Notes: generated by a model not told the origin, from the letters alone. A stretch of 64,000 nt of DNA from Perkinsus olseni (GCA_013115135.1 JABANP010000028.1:186001-250000), one strand, 5' to 3'. Counted from the first letter of the stretch, positions 1-10,737 are shown. Made by a program: numbers and translations.

Positions 1-142
1 AGATAACGGAATCCAAGGACCGCAAGGGCCCCCAAACCGACACCACCGTAGATGGGAGATTCTCCGTAGTCGATTGGCCACAACTACTACCACAAGCCTC
101 CCGCCGATATCCTCAATTTCGGTCCTGATTTCCCGTATGGCG

Positions 143-809
143 CTATCCAGCTGAGCGGTCGTGAGCGGCCCGGACTCCGACGCAGCATCCACTGCGGAGA
201 CCGCCTCGATAGAAGTCAGGGCTGGGTATTTGGCGGACAGGACGTCCCACAGGCCTGGACGCGACCAAAGACTCGAGCCGTGTTTTGACCGCTGCTGAGA
301 GGCAGGCGTCCCTACTACCGTATTTAGTAGTGGTGTCCGAGAGGGAACACGAACTGCAGGCCCCAGTGAAGAGGACACGGACTCGGCCATCCTCCGTGAC
401 TCCTAGTACTCTCACACCACCACCATCCATAGCCAACCCTGGACGGACCTGAAGCGCATATTTTTCTGCCGCTAAGATAATGTAACCCGGAAAATTCCGT
501 GAGCCAGTACTCCTCCTGCGCTGTGGCGAAAAGAGCCCGTCTCGTAAGGACCAACGTCTCCCGGGAGGAGCCTACCGCATCCAGTGCTCTATCCACTTGA
601 TCCACGGTAGGGAGGAGGAGCTGGTAGCCGTTAGGGAAGATGGCCACCAGGAGACTGATGGTGTACAGGACTCCTAATAGGAGTAGCACGGACACAAGGC
701 GCCTCCCCAATGCCGTCGGCCGCCGTCTATCAGTTGCCAGAACCATCGCGCAATAGAAGCGCTGAGAGAGTGAACGTCGCTGACCTCGAAATGCCACTGA
801 CCAACTCAA
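143..809 (-). CDS. NFU-type Fe-S cluster scaffold protein with N-terminal hydrophobic segment
   Basis: The NFU domain reads across positions about 460 to 140 on the minus strand. It has the usual opening VRPGLAMDGGGVRVLGV and then the cluster-binding CxxC in GACSSCSLSD. A 64-base GT-AG intron (318 down to 255) joins TTTKYG to LWDVLSAKYPALTSIEAV, which restores the normal helix after the CxxC. The NFU family carries and transfers Fe-S clusters in mitochondria or plastids. Upstream exon sequence (about 809-490) encodes a basic start and a hydrophobic stretch (LVSVLLLLGVLYTISLLVAIF region), which suggests a membrane anchor or a bipartite organelle leader. I could not fix the junction between this exon and the NFU exon. 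The acidic tail runs to the window edge, so the 3' end is uncertain. The domain is certain; the compartment is an inference. Confidence 0.72.
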
Positions 810-1392
810 CAGCGAGAGGCGTTTGAAGTTGAAATCCGTCGACCCAGTAATGGGGTTTGAGTTCTACAGAGAAAGATTGTGAAAGGAGTGGTATAGACAA
901 TTATTGGAATGATGCAGTACAGTAGCGACAGCAGAGGACTCGATGCCCTCGCTGCCGACGAAGATACGGCTCGTTCTCAGAAACGCTTCTCACCAGCGCC
1001 AGCATGACTGCGGGCCTGGGAACCGATAGAAAACACGAGCCCTGAGGAAGTAAGTGTGATTGTTGGTGTTAGTGAAAGGGGCTGATATATATGACAGCAA
1101 TCAGGCGGCCGAGGGCTCCTCGAGGAAGGTTGAGAGTTACTGTTAGAGGAAAGGAATCTTTACAACTCCTGCAGCACCAGCAGCGGCAGCAGCAGCCAAG
1201 TCAAACAAACAGAGTAAATTCAGGTAACGCTGCTTTGGGTGGAACAAATAGGTGAAGGAGTGGTAGTAGTAATAGCTACAGCAGTGAATGCCGAGAAGGC
1301 GCGCTGTATTCCACTGGGCCAAGAGACCATTACGGAATTGTCCCCGGGCTCTTTGAGAGAATAGGACTAGACTCTTCCGGAACGTCCACCGT

Positions 1393-2848
1393 TCACGCCG
1401 CCACTGGCTCGCTGACGGCCTGCGTCGACAGCGCGGCGATGCTAGCAGGGGGAGGAGGGGGACTGTCGACTTGTGCAGTCTCCAACTGCCGCAGCCCGTC
1501 CTCGATATCTCCGGACTCCTCAGATCCCGTACGAGAGTCAACGGCATCATCAGGAGTCGCGTCAGCATCACGGGCTCGACTCTGTGAGTGATGCAGATGG
1601 CTCGGGGCGATGGGATGTAAGAGCTCGTCACTACCCGCCTCTCGGACGAGTCCAAGCATCTCGATACGTTTACGACCTGACCCAAATCGTTAGCGGAATC
1701 AGTCGGCTGTTGGAGTCCACTTACACATGTAGCACTTAGTAGTCCGCAGTACCAGGTCCTTAGCACAGCCCTCGCACAGACCACCGTGGCCGCAAGGCAG
1801 CAGCACCACAGTTGCCAAGTCGTCCATACATATTTTACACGGGTGTGCGACCTAACCGTAGCACTCATCATAGTGAGCATAGCGTCATCACTGTAGTTAC
1901 CTTCTCGTCAGGCGATGTCTCCCTTGACGTTGACGCATCGTCGTCGTCGGGTACCGAGCTCCCATCCTCATCTTCTCCCGACTTCTTAGCAGGCTCACGC
2001 AGGCTGCCAATCCGGAAGTAAGTACCTAGGGCTCAGCCTTGCCATGGTCGCGAGCAAGTACGGGAAGACACTCGGGAGTGCTCCTTGAGAAGCGAGTCGC
2101 AACCTACTGGATAACCGTTGCAAGCTGCGGACCTCATCGCACCGCTCCGTCGCGTTCTGCTCGAGAGCTACCACTGCCGCCGCCTCCTTCTCTCTCCTCG
2201 CCTGAATGGATCCGCACCTTCCAGTTCCAAAAAGTCAACGGAATGAGCCCTAGCGGACGGCGATATATTCCCGGCGACTAAGTCAACGAGAGTTACCCCA
2301 CTCCCAGCCCTTACAGCGCTCATCCTCCGCATGCCCGGCTCGAAGGCAATCCCGGCACATGGCGGCCCCGAAGGAGGTCTCTCGGTATATCCGTATAGCT
2401 CTACCGCAGCCAGCGCATTGAACAACCTACAGGGAAGAGCCTTCCATCTAGAGGTGGGCACGATTACGGTTCCAACCCATACGAATCACAAGAGCCGTAC
2501 TTGACGACTTTGGAAGTACGGTACCTCTCATATGATGAGGCTCATACCGCACCATACCGGAATCTTCCAGTCCCCAAACAAGCCCGCCCACCACGACGCG
2601 AACGAGATAGCCAGTTGATGGCATCCGACCCCCTCTCCTACCACTGTATTCTGATTCCTCCAAAGCTCGCACCTCATCCGTACAATAAGATACAAAGTAA
2701 CAATGACGGCGAGACAGAGGATGATAGCGGCCACTGCGATGGTCCAGGCAGCCCACGCGGGAAGGCCTCCAGCAGCATCAGAGGCCGCCCGACGAAGATT
2801 CCCGTGGGTCGTCGCCAACACGAATGACGAAGTCATGAAATGACCCAA
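1393..2848 (-). CDS. Membrane-anchored RING-finger protein (probable E3 ubiquitin ligase)
   Basis: A RING domain is rebuilt from two exons. HPCKICMDDLATVVLLPCGH, then GLCEGCAKDL, then KCYM joined across a 48-base intron to CRKRIEM give the full C3HC4 series. A 49-base intron precedes it and joins SRETSPDEK to VAHPCKIC. The first exon (about 2848-2530) encodes WAAWTIAVAAIILCLAVIVT, one transmembrane helix, after a short N-terminus. A middle exon (2461-2168) has NALAAVELYGYTERPPSG. The C-terminal tail is rich in Asp, Ser and Pro. The order transmembrane, central domain, C-terminal RING resembles MUL1/SPL-type ligases, but the central domain is too diverged for me to assert that. RING proteins of this kind recruit E2 enzymes to a membrane. 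Confidence 0.68.
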
Positions 2849-3082
2849 CCAGTGCTAATGATAACAACTGAATCATTCCCAAAAACTCATTCGATACCAC
2901 CCCATGGGCAACTCAAGATTCTACAAGTAAAAATCAACTAACTTATTTCGGACATCACAACAATATTCGCCCGCAGCTATCTTGGCAGTGTCAGCACAGT
3001 AGAAGCTTCCCCACGCTGGAGCTCTCATAAGATCTAAGGATGTTAGCACAGTGATCCCCACAAGCACACGTCAATCACTCCT

Positions 3083-3496
3083 TCAGCTCCCACCGTCCAC
3101 GTAGTAGTCCATCACGCCCGGCGGAAGTGAATAGTCCTCTCCGATAGGCGTACTCGGGCTCTCGTCAATCGTGATAACGTCAGCCTCCCCTTCAAGCTCG
3201 GCGGTAGCCCTCGGACCCCCGTCAGAGCCGCTCACCTTCCTCCTTCTACCAGCACCGCCAGCCTCTCCCACCAACTCCCGTCGCTCCCTCGCGATAACCT
3301 CCGGATCCTCCATAGCACAGATGTAGTCCCCCACCCTCTCTGTCTCCACTACGGGCATCCCCTCCCCAGTAGCCTGATCTCTCACTTCGAAATCCCATCG
3401 AGATCCTTCCAGCGCTTCCCGAAAGTGGAGACTATGCAGGAAGCAGCTGTAGACGCTACGCCGGACCCATACATCAGTCCACTCGCTCTCCGTCAT
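3083..3496 (-). CDS. Unrecognised 137-residue protein, tandem paralog 1
   Basis: An uninterrupted frame starts MTESEWTDVWVRRSVYSC. It is clearly related to the protein at 4943-5368: VWVRRSVYSCFLHSLHFREA aligns with VWVRKSVFGCFLDCQIFKEL, then a W-(D/E)-F block, a Val/Glu-rich stretch, VIAR(E), and a C-terminal PGVxD motif. The middle is acidic and the protein has no signal peptide or membrane segment. I do not recognise the family. Conservation between the two copies supports real coding sequence. A different gene on the same strand lies between them, so they may derive from a tandem duplication with later insertion or from a larger duplicated block. Confidence 0.6.
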   Translation of the reverse strand: MTESEWTDVWVRRSVYSCFLHSLHFREALEGSRWDFEVRDQATGEGMPVVETERVGDYICAMEDPEVIARERRELVGEAGGAGRRRKVSGSDGGPRATAELEGEADVITIDESPSTPIGEDYSLPPGVMDYYVDGGS

Positions 3497-3739
3497 CCCC
3501 CCGATCCGGCTCCATCCTAAGCTTGCACCTTTTTAAAAGTACATCTGAAGACAGAGAGCTGCTCACGCCATGAATTCAAGCCTTCGAGGTCCGTTGCTCA
3601 GCACAGATTTCTATTATCTTGAGTGACTTCGACACGCCTCCCCGTATCGCCCTAGTACTACAGCGCAACGGCCCTGAATCGTATACATTACAGTGATTAT
3701 GATGCATTTCCAGATACTACAAGAAGGCTACACAACGAA

Positions 3740-4493
3740 GACTCTGAGTGGAGAAAATTACGCTACCCCACTAGGACACGCTCCATCCAGCTATCATCAT
3801 ATTACCTCCAACAACCGTCGATCTTCCTCTTTCGCCGCCGCTTCCCGGTCGGCTGTGCTGATGAAGCAGCCGGAGCCTCCGCTGCATCCGATTCCACCGC
3901 CCGCGTCGGTTCAACGGCCGCGTCGGCCGCGGAAGGCAAACCGGGAGTGCCGTCGAGATCACCTACAAGCGATCAAACATGAACATCCCGTCATTCGGCC
4001 GGCGTACACTGGGCCGATGATCCATCCGGGGGAAACACCCCGGGTGATGCAGCGAAAAGGGCTGTTTCAAGACAGGCGAAGGTTTGGCTTCTAGGGAGAA
4101 GGACGGCAATCATTTCTGCCGACTAAGAGCACAGGACCGCCTCTCTATCACCTTCCATCCTCCCCAAAGCTGCCTCCACGTTCCTCAGCCGCTTGGAGAG
4201 CTTTTCCAGCTGCTGCTGTATCGAGTCGAGACTCATGACTGTTGTTGAAATATCCTCACTGACACTGTACAAGGAAATTACCAGAGTTAACTTAGACAGA
4301 GCCCTAGAGGAACCCCTTCTACCGCCTCTGGACTGATTCTCTCTACTCCAGGAATCGTAGGGGTCTCGATGTCGCACAAGTCGTGATTTAACCGTTGCCG
4401 ACTACAAACTCGATACGATCCGATAGTATCTCCAGCGAGCGCAGTGAACTCGCGCCTCGGACCCAACAGGCAACAAAGGGTCCTCGACGTCAC
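3740..4493 (-). CDS. Short coiled-coil protein, function unknown
   Basis: Minus-strand exons lie between the two paralogs at 3083 and 4943. One exon (about 4377-4123) encodes SLDSIQQQLEKLSKRLRNVE and continues as a clean heptad-like coil. A downstream exon (about 3965-3800) follows an acceptor ending TTGTAG and reads DLDGTPGLPSAADAAVEPTR, then an Ala/Glu-rich stretch ending in a basic cluster GKRRRKRKIDG before a stop. The basic end could be a nuclear localisation signal. Start and intervening introns are not resolved. I do not recognise the family. Confidence 0.42.
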
Positions 4494-4942
4494 TCACAAC
4501 ATACTATGTAGTGCATAGTTCAACATGAGCGAAGACACAATTCTGCATTAACTCTAGCACTAGTGAGCCAGTCGTGCCTTTCGACACCAAAGTTTGGTGA
4601 TCAAACGCGCGATACGAAGGCTGCAGGTGTGAACGGCGACCGATACGCTCCCTAGCGAGTCTACAGTAAAGCCTTCGAGTCCAGAAAGGAGCGTTGGGCT
4701 ACAGACTACCCCCTCCCACCCTGACTACTCGGGCAAGCTTTGAACCACAACAGTATCAATTTACATAATAACCATCAAATGTAACAACACGTAAAAAATG
4801 ATAATATCATAAACACACTACGACGACATGGCAAGGATCAGCGCCAACCAAGGCCGAGAAAGTACACACATTAGTCAACTTCGGCCTGGCTCATACACAA
4901 AACAGTAGCCACTCATAGGCTTCGTCTCGCGGTACTCGGTAT

Positions 4943-5368
4943 TCAATCCAGGAGCATCCAGTCCTGGACGCCCGGTTCCTGTGTGAGGCCACCGTCAGCG
5001 GCGGGTTCCCGCTCGCCTTCACAGCTTTCGCTTTCACTGTCTTCAATGGTGCATATCTCTCTGGCTATGATGACTGGACTCTTGAAGTCCCTTATAACCT
5101 CAATAACTCGCTCGCGACTGTCCACCTCCCTACGCTCTCCATCCTTACCATCACGTGCCGAGAACTCCCAGGAATCAGGGTCCGCTTCGATTAACTCTTT
5201 GAAAATTTGGCAGTCGAGAAAGCAGCCAAAGACGCTTTTCCTCACCCACACCAATGCCGTGCGAGAAACAACGTGGGCATCCACGCCTTGCACCATGATA
5301 AGTTCACATTTCCGTACACCTTCATCTGAGGCAGACCGAAGGTTATCACAAGAGCCGTCTAAGACCAA
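4943..5368 (-). CDS. Unrecognised 141-residue protein, tandem paralog 2
   Basis: An uninterrupted frame starts MVLDGSCDNLRSASDEGVRK. It shares the core VWVRKSVFGCFLDCQIFKEL and a later VIIAREICTIEDSES block with the protein at 3083-3496, and both end in an acidic tail with PGVxD. The N-terminus is about 30 residues longer than paralog 1. No signal peptide or membrane segment is visible. The alternation of hydrophobic and charged residues suggests one compact alpha/beta domain, but this is a guess from pattern alone. Confidence 0.6.
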   Translation of the reverse strand: MVLDGSCDNLRSASDEGVRKCELIMVQGVDAHVVSRTALVWVRKSVFGCFLDCQIFKELIEADPDSWEFSARDGKDGERREVDSRERVIEVIRDFKSPVIIAREICTIEDSESESCEGEREPAADGGLTQEPGVQDWMLLD

Positions 5369-5461
5369 GCAAGCATTCGCACGGAAGCTGCAATGAAGCC
5401 TGGTGAACGCTAATGCCCATAACCCTCTAGCAGTACCTTTCAGATCCGGACGTCGCCTCCT

Positions 5462-5900
5462 ACGCTTTCCTCGTTATAGGAGTAGCAGGAGTATCGCAGA
5501 CCACGGGGCTATCCTGGGCGCATGGCGAGGCGTCGGCGCTGGCTCTAGGACTGCTGCGGGTGCTCGCAGATCCGGAGGAGATGCGTTCCCGAGCTCGCTT
5601 CCCTTGCTGAGGGGTGGAAGGCCCCATGCCGACGGTACGGCAGTTCGGACCTACAGAAGGTACATCGGATGGTGATTGCTCCTACAGATCGTACAAATAT
5701 AATCCGTATCATGGGGCTGCCTCTGCTTCGAGAGCCTCCACTCGGTGCTTCAGGTGGATAGTTAGAGCCTTCAGCTCTTCCACCTGCCGCTGCAAGTCCT
5801 TTTCGAGGACTACCATTCAAGGATAACACTGAGAAGGGTATCACTGTGAGCCGATAACGGGGCGGTCGCGGTGGGAACAGCGCACCTTCAAAGGCGCTCG
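5462..5900 (-). CDS. Small coiled-coil protein with Ser/Pro-rich tail
   Basis: The likely start is MASAFEGALFPPRPPRYRL near 5900. After an intron, the frame VVLEKDLQRQVEELKALTIH continues into LKHRVEALEAEAA, an unbroken amphipathic coil of about 32 residues. A last exon reads VGMGPSTPQQGKRARERISS followed by a Ser/Ala/Pro-rich tail ending PITRKA at a stop near 5507. The tail has several SP and TP sites. Exon joins are approximate. No known family recognised. Confidence 0.45.
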
Positions 5901-6084
5901 CCATGATACAGGATTCAATTTGCACCACTTCGTTGCGTTGCGTTGCTTCACTGTGTTCGTCATCATTGGGCTATCAACCTTGGATCAATAATATATACAC
6001 GACACGCGTACGCCGGTCTCCATGACGAACGGACTTTGTAGAAAGGATCGCGAAACAAGCAGTTCCAAAGAACCCACGAAAAAA

Positions 6085-6267
6085 TCATAAAAATGAAGTG
6101 AGTTCAGCAATGATTACTAAACTCGTAGCTGTGACCGCCTCAATTGCTGTCTCTCTCCCGTGTTTTCGAGCCAATAACCTCGCTAGGTCGGTGAGTGTTG
6201 AACTTGATTCACTCAGGGTAGGCGTGGTGAACTTGCCGGTGGCCAACTTCGACTTCTCAGTTGACAT
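6085..6267 (-). CDS. Possible 60-residue protein
   Basis: A short frame starts MSTEKSKLATGKFTTPTLSE, continues with LTDLARLLARKHGRETAIEA, and ends in a hydrophobic stretch before a stop. Composition is protein-like, and the helix-forming LTDLARLLARKHG segment argues against a chance frame. It could equally be one exon of a larger gene. No family recognised. Confidence 0.3.
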   Translation of the reverse strand: MSTEKSKLATGKFTTPTLSESSSTLTDLARLLARKHGRETAIEAVTATSLVIIAELTSFL

Positions 6268-6269
6268 CC

Positions 6270-6820
6270 TACTGCTGTTAATTTTAGATCATCATGAAGT
6301 TACCTTATTGAGGTATAAGCAGTCGCCCCTCGTTTGAAGATCTCTGACGCAATTTCTGTTGCGCTCTATCCCTGTGAGTTATCCGAGTTCATGCTAACGA
6401 ATGCACTTACAGTTTACGGCAGAATCACCGATGTGCGCACAGTGCCCCATTGTATGTGAAACTTTCAACAACCACTTCCAACATGACGGGCGCAATGCCT
6501 TCTCCCTGTTGTTTTTAAAATTTTCGGTCTTACCAGGGTCATAGATTTCACTCTGCTGCGGTTCATTCCCGAAGCTGGGTCCCAGCGGCCGGGACCCGAC
6601 CCGTGACGTGTGCCGGGTTTGTGGAGAAGGAAGTGGTCACTTTAGAAGAAACGTTTCGATTGTGTGGTTGAAGTCTACTGATAGACAGTGGGATGCCAGA
6701 ATTGATAACGAACTGGGCAGAGCGTCAGAAGTCCCTATATGGGTTTCAATGTTTGCACACAGCTCAGCAATCATAGCTGCCGCTGAGCCAAAGGCCAGCG
6801 TTACTCTCGGCTATCGTGAC
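6270..6820. other. Interval without a recognisable gene
   Basis: Only short frames of under 75 codons with no conserved motif are present. The sequence includes pyrimidine-rich stretches near 6500. The hairpin cluster begins just downstream. Confidence 0.4.
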
Positions 6821-6838
6821 GTATGCCATTGAATGCCA

Positions 6839-6912
6839 TACGCATAATGCGTACGGGATGGCACAGGAATGGCAGCCATTCCTGACTATGGACCTGGCAT
6901 TGTCACAATGCC
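6839..6912. repeat. Cluster of three perfect one-base-centre palindromes
   Basis: Three perfect inverted repeats with single-base centres follow each other within 74 bases: TACGCAT-A-ATGCGTA (6839-6853), AGGAATGGC-A-GCCATTCCT (6865-6883) and GGCATTGT-C-ACAATGCC (6896-6912). They lie between genes, 40 to 115 bases beyond the stop codon (3' end) of the sulfotransferase-like gene. They belong to the family described in the findings. Confidence 0.85.
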
Positions 6913-6954
6913 ATCGTGCGGGTTCGATTCCATAAAGTTCCCAAACAAGCATTG

Positions 6955-8235
6955 CTATAGCCCGCCTCGTATCCCGTGAACCAAAGCATGAATGAACCAG
7001 GCACCTCCAGTATCGTGTCCGAACTCATCATGAGCACCACTCTCATGTATTATACTATCATCGGTTGTCGGATCGAGCTCTTTGAATCGATCCAGGCTAG
7101 CCTCGATGAGCTCTTCCCACTCTGCCGAAACCACACTATTATAGCGAGCTTCCTTGCTCTTCAGCCACTCAATGCTCTTCCTAGTCGCCATTGTACGCTC
7201 AGCAACCGTCTTGAAGTCTACCACCCGCCTCAGCCGCCCATCGTGGGACCAAGCCCTCTCATACACACGTACAAGATCCTCCACAGTGCTCGCCGTGATG
7301 AGGTCTTCATAGCGCAAGATGCGCGGCTCGGGCACCCGCCACAGTAGCACTCGCCAAAGGACGGCGTGAAGCATGGCATGAGTCTCAGGAGTGTCGGGCG
7401 TCAAGGGTCTGATGATCTCCTGAGCCAGAACCAGAACGGGATGGGAGTAGTTCTGTATCAACAAGGATTCTCTAAGTGCTTCATAGAAACACGTTCGACA
7501 TGGTGGATTGCTCATCGGGAAGGTGTGCTTCCTCCTACGGTAGAGCAGGAGTATAGTGTGGCCCTTGAGCTCAGCCAAGTCCAGTATTCTGAATAGATTC
7601 ATCACCTCCTTGGTGACAACCAATTTCGTACCATTTGCCGTCAACAAGCGTACGACAGCATCAAGAGCATGGGAGTTGAAGTCGAGCGACAAAAGATCCT
7701 CCTTAGTATCATCTTCGGCAGCACTGAAGACCATCGACAGCTCATGACGATACATCTCATTGCAGTATGGATGCCAGTAGTCAGCCTTCACCACGGCATC
7801 CTCGTGGTCCACGGGCCAACCTTCTTTAAAATTATCAAACACCCACGAGGTGCCTTGCCCGGGGGGCGCCAAGATGACCACCCCGTTCTCAGATGTCTGA
7901 ACGCTTCGTTGACGTAGCAAAACAGGAGCCAATTGCGCATCCCGGCATAGATCGAGTGCTCGCTTCACGGCAACAGAGTAGTAAGGCTCCTCGATAAAGT
8001 CGCCCGTCGATTCTTCTAACCACGAATAAGTACTGGCACCAACGAGTCTCGTGAGTTTGTCGTCACAGTGTGTGCAGAGTGCCTCGAGCTCCGAGAGTCC
8101 TGTCTTATGAGCCAAGTCGAAGACGTCATTGGGTGTGATCGGCCATGCGTGTAGGACGCAAGACGGGGGAGAATAACTTTGATGCAGAGCTTCTCTCCTG
8201 GCCGCCAGTCTTCTAGTGACATCCTGAGGCGTCAC
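6955..8235 (-). CDS. Sulfotransferase-like protein, single exon
   Basis: An intron-free 426-residue frame. VVILAPPGQGTSWVFDNF occupies the place of the 5'-phosphosulfate-binding loop (family form PKSGTTWL). GHTILLLYRRRKHTFPMSN fits the 3'-phosphate-binding block (R-x-P-x-x-x-x-x-S type). ILRYEDLITASTVEDLVRVY matches the conserved YEDL helix of sulfotransferases. Sulfotransferases move sulfate from PAPS to hydroxyl or amino groups. The loop carries Gln-Gly instead of Lys-Ser-Gly, so the active site is diverged and function may differ. No signal peptide is visible. The lack of introns is unusual beside its neighbours and may indicate retroposition or transfer. Confidence 0.55.
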   Translation of the reverse strand: MTPQDVTRRLAARREALHQSYSPPSCVLHAWPITPNDVFDLAHKTGLSELEALCTHCDDKLTRLVGASTYSWLEESTGDFIEEPYYSVAVKRALDLCRDAQLAPVLLRQRSVQTSENGVVILAPPGQGTSWVFDNFKEGWPVDHEDAVVKADYWHPYCNEMYRHELSMVFSAAEDDTKEDLLSLDFNSHALDAVVRLLTANGTKLVVTKEVMNLFRILDLAELKGHTILLLYRRRKHTFPMSNPPCRTCFYEALRESLLIQNYSHPVLVLAQEIIRPLTPDTPETHAMLHAVLWRVLLWRVPEPRILRYEDLITASTVEDLVRVYERAWSHDGRLRRVVDFKTVAERTMATRKSIEWLKSKEARYNSVVSAEWEELIEASLDRFKELDPTTDDSIIHESGAHDEFGHDTGGAWFIHALVHGIRGGL

Positions 8236-9440
8236 TGGTAAAACAGAATTATAGCTGGAAAGCTCACTCAGCGATTAAAAAGTGTTGCCGGTAGGATCCA
8301 AAATTTGACAGCTGTAGCTTGAAGCTAGTTGACGCCACCAGGTACATAGCGAAAGCGTAGTCCTCTTCACGATAGCCTACCTGACCATGGGCGATACTCA
8401 CTCAACAGAGTCACGCCACCTGGTCACCCCGTCAACGCTGTGAGTCTGTTCCCGTCCAACCGGGATCTCCTCACGGCTCCTGAGTATCCAGGCCTCAGCT
8501 AGGCCGATATCGATCTATAAGGAGGGGTCGGATATTCCAGCTGGGTTGAGGGACCCACCCACTTGGCCCGAAGGATGACTATCTCTCAAGACAGTTGATG
8601 CTCCTTTGGACATGATAACCCCCGAACGAAGAATGGGCGACTTCACGCGACGACCGTTGTAGAACCTGAATAAAGTGCTGTTATAAAACGCTATAGGAGA
8701 CTAACAACAAGATAATAGACTCGGCCACGGTGCTGAAGCCGGCACTGAGAGGCGCAGCTCGAATCACACAAAGCCTGGGAAGTGTATGTATGGAGCTTAC
8801 GCGTGGACTAGAGATAGGCGTCCCACCATCCTCCCGAACATCCATGCTTCGTCAGAATCAAACAAGCCCAATCGTCGATGGAGTGCGTCAACATTGACGT
8901 AGGACTCCTTAGGTATTATGTAGGTCCAATCACATGAGTCGTTGGCCGCCAACAGCAGATGGCTGAGCCACCTCTACCACAGCTTGGGTGGAGGTATCCA
9001 CTCCCGTCCAAGTACGGATCGAATGCAAGATCATATGTCCTCGTGTGGTTCCGAGTGCATCTATAAAGAGACGGTTTGCTCAGTCACCATTAGAGTGTCT
9101 GCCAATGGCTCAGCTGATATCTGTTCGAGTGTTCTCCTTACCCGTAGTGTGTTGTGAGCAGCGGAAGCTCTGGATCCCAGTGCGGCTGTATCGGTAGATA
9201 ATACGGGTCGGAGGCTATACACAACGTGTGTTCCTGTCCCTGGCATGGCGAGAGCCCGATACGAATATGAGCGCAGATGGTAGCAGTATGATGGTACGGT
9301 AAGGCATGCTTGACTTTATAACTTTCCTGGTTCAAACAAGGCTATTGTGTTCAGGGCTTGACTGTAAGAAGCTGTGAATACGTTAGCGAGATATCCCCGC
9401 TCTCCACACTGAGCACGAAACTCCATGCCTTAGGAAGCGA
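8236..9440. other. Long interval with no confident gene
   Basis: Several frames of 60 to 71 codons overlap on both strands around 8940-9335, but none shows a conserved motif or a convincing exon chain. I see no RNA gene. A diverged gene with short exons cannot be excluded. Confidence 0.35.
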
Positions 9441-9521
9441 CAACATCAGACGACATCATAATCATTGATTCATTCGCGGTCTCTACGTTCTAGAGTCCGA
9501 CTCTACTCACGACTCCTCACC
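9441..9521 (+). repeat. 81-base dispersed repeat, copy 1
   Basis: The sequence from CAACATCAGACGACATCATA to CTCCTCACC recurs at 13465-13545 in the same orientation with about ten substitutions and no gaps. The two copies flank NOP58. The short frames in the two copies are not conserved, because copy 1 has a stop where copy 2 does not, so this is probably non-coding or a remnant of a mobile sequence. Confidence 0.8.
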
Positions 9522-9619
9522 AGCGTCACGGCAGCTCGACGGAGGCATCACTGGCGTAGCTGAGGAATGTCTATCACTCCCCACCAGATGCCGAGCAAGG
9601 CAATGAGCTGCCAACAAGA

Positions 9620-10003
9620 GTGTTGGTCCTCCTCACTAAAGGGGGTAGACCGATGGGACGCCGATGGCGCCAATCTGACTTATCCCGACTGAGCCAATGG
9701 AAACCAGGAATCTTCAATGTTCCCAGTTTACTGTGCGCAGTCCTGCGCAGGATGATACGCCTTGTCAAGCTTGCGCGTCACACGTGTGACCGGAGTGAGT
9801 ATCGAAAAGAGCTGCAAGAAGAGCAGATGCTAGCTCTCACGGGCTCTAAGCACGCCTGCAGCTCTGAAGACGGGGATGATGAAAAGGCGTCAAAGCAGAT
9901 GAAAAAAGCTATCACGAGGAGGAGCTATCAAGTTTCGGAAGGGGCTCAACCGGAAAAACACCTCTCATACAGATTCGGTCGAATGAGCGGCTCAGACATC
10001 TAA
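9620..10003 (+). CDS. Possible 127-codon open frame, unknown
   Basis: The second half is rich in charged residues (RSEYRKELQEEQMLALTG, then SSEDGDDEKASKQMKKA) and ends at a stop, which looks like a natural hydrophilic C-terminus. The first half is less convincing and may be intron or leader. No domain recognised. Confidence 0.3.
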   Translation: MLVLLTKGGRPMGRRWRQSDLSRLSQWKPGIFNVPSLLCAVLRRMIRLVKLARHTCDRSEYRKELQEEQMLALTGSKHACSSEDGDDEKASKQMKKAITRRSYQVSEGAQPEKHLSYRFGRMSGSDI

Positions 10004-10737
10004 TCCTCCAAGCCTACTAGAGCTAACCTCCCGTTACCCACGTGCCCCTCAGCACTGCATGCTGAGACTGCTGCCCCACGCTCCACCAGGCCAGAGCCCG
10101 TCCTGTCTGGACTCGAATGGGCCGGCATTGCAAGCACTTCACACCAGCGGAAGACTCGCTACCTCGGAGGCAGCAGCTTTCGTTCCTTCGCCACGCTCAA
10201 ACATCCTAGCTATTTAACGCAAACCGCCCTTCTTTCTCAGGCATGCGAAACCTTAAAATGACCGACCACGGCGCCGCTACTCCGAATTTCAGAATCCGAA
10301 ACCCCAAGAGATCCACTGAGGCCGATGATGTTGGATCCTGAGCTTACAGCGAGCATCCGAACCTACAGTGAGGGCGAGAGCCACAACCGTCAAAGAGAGA
10401 TCGCACCTCGTGGTCTTTACTGAGGTGCAGCACGAGTTGTTTGAACACCTGGGGGAGCGGGCCGGTGAATTCGTCCACGAAAACTACCAGCAACTGACGA
10501 CTATGCTTAACAGCTAACAGGGGCCCTACAGATAAAGTTACAAAGATTTCAATCCTCGTTCGATCCCGGCACGTGACATTTTTCCATACATTTTTCACTT
10601 GCGCTATGCACGTCACACTTGAGACGATCTTTGCGTTACCGTCGATGATTTTCTGAGTCCTCCCGCTACTCGTGGCAGGTGAGGTGTGTTACTTGCTTCT
10701 CCTCTTTTCTTTGGCAACCCCAGGCATCACGTCACAA

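Noticed and set aside
6910..6932. A GGTTCGATTCC box like the tRNA B box
   Set aside because: No acceptor, D or anticodon arms can be built upstream; the sequence before it is the hairpin cluster.
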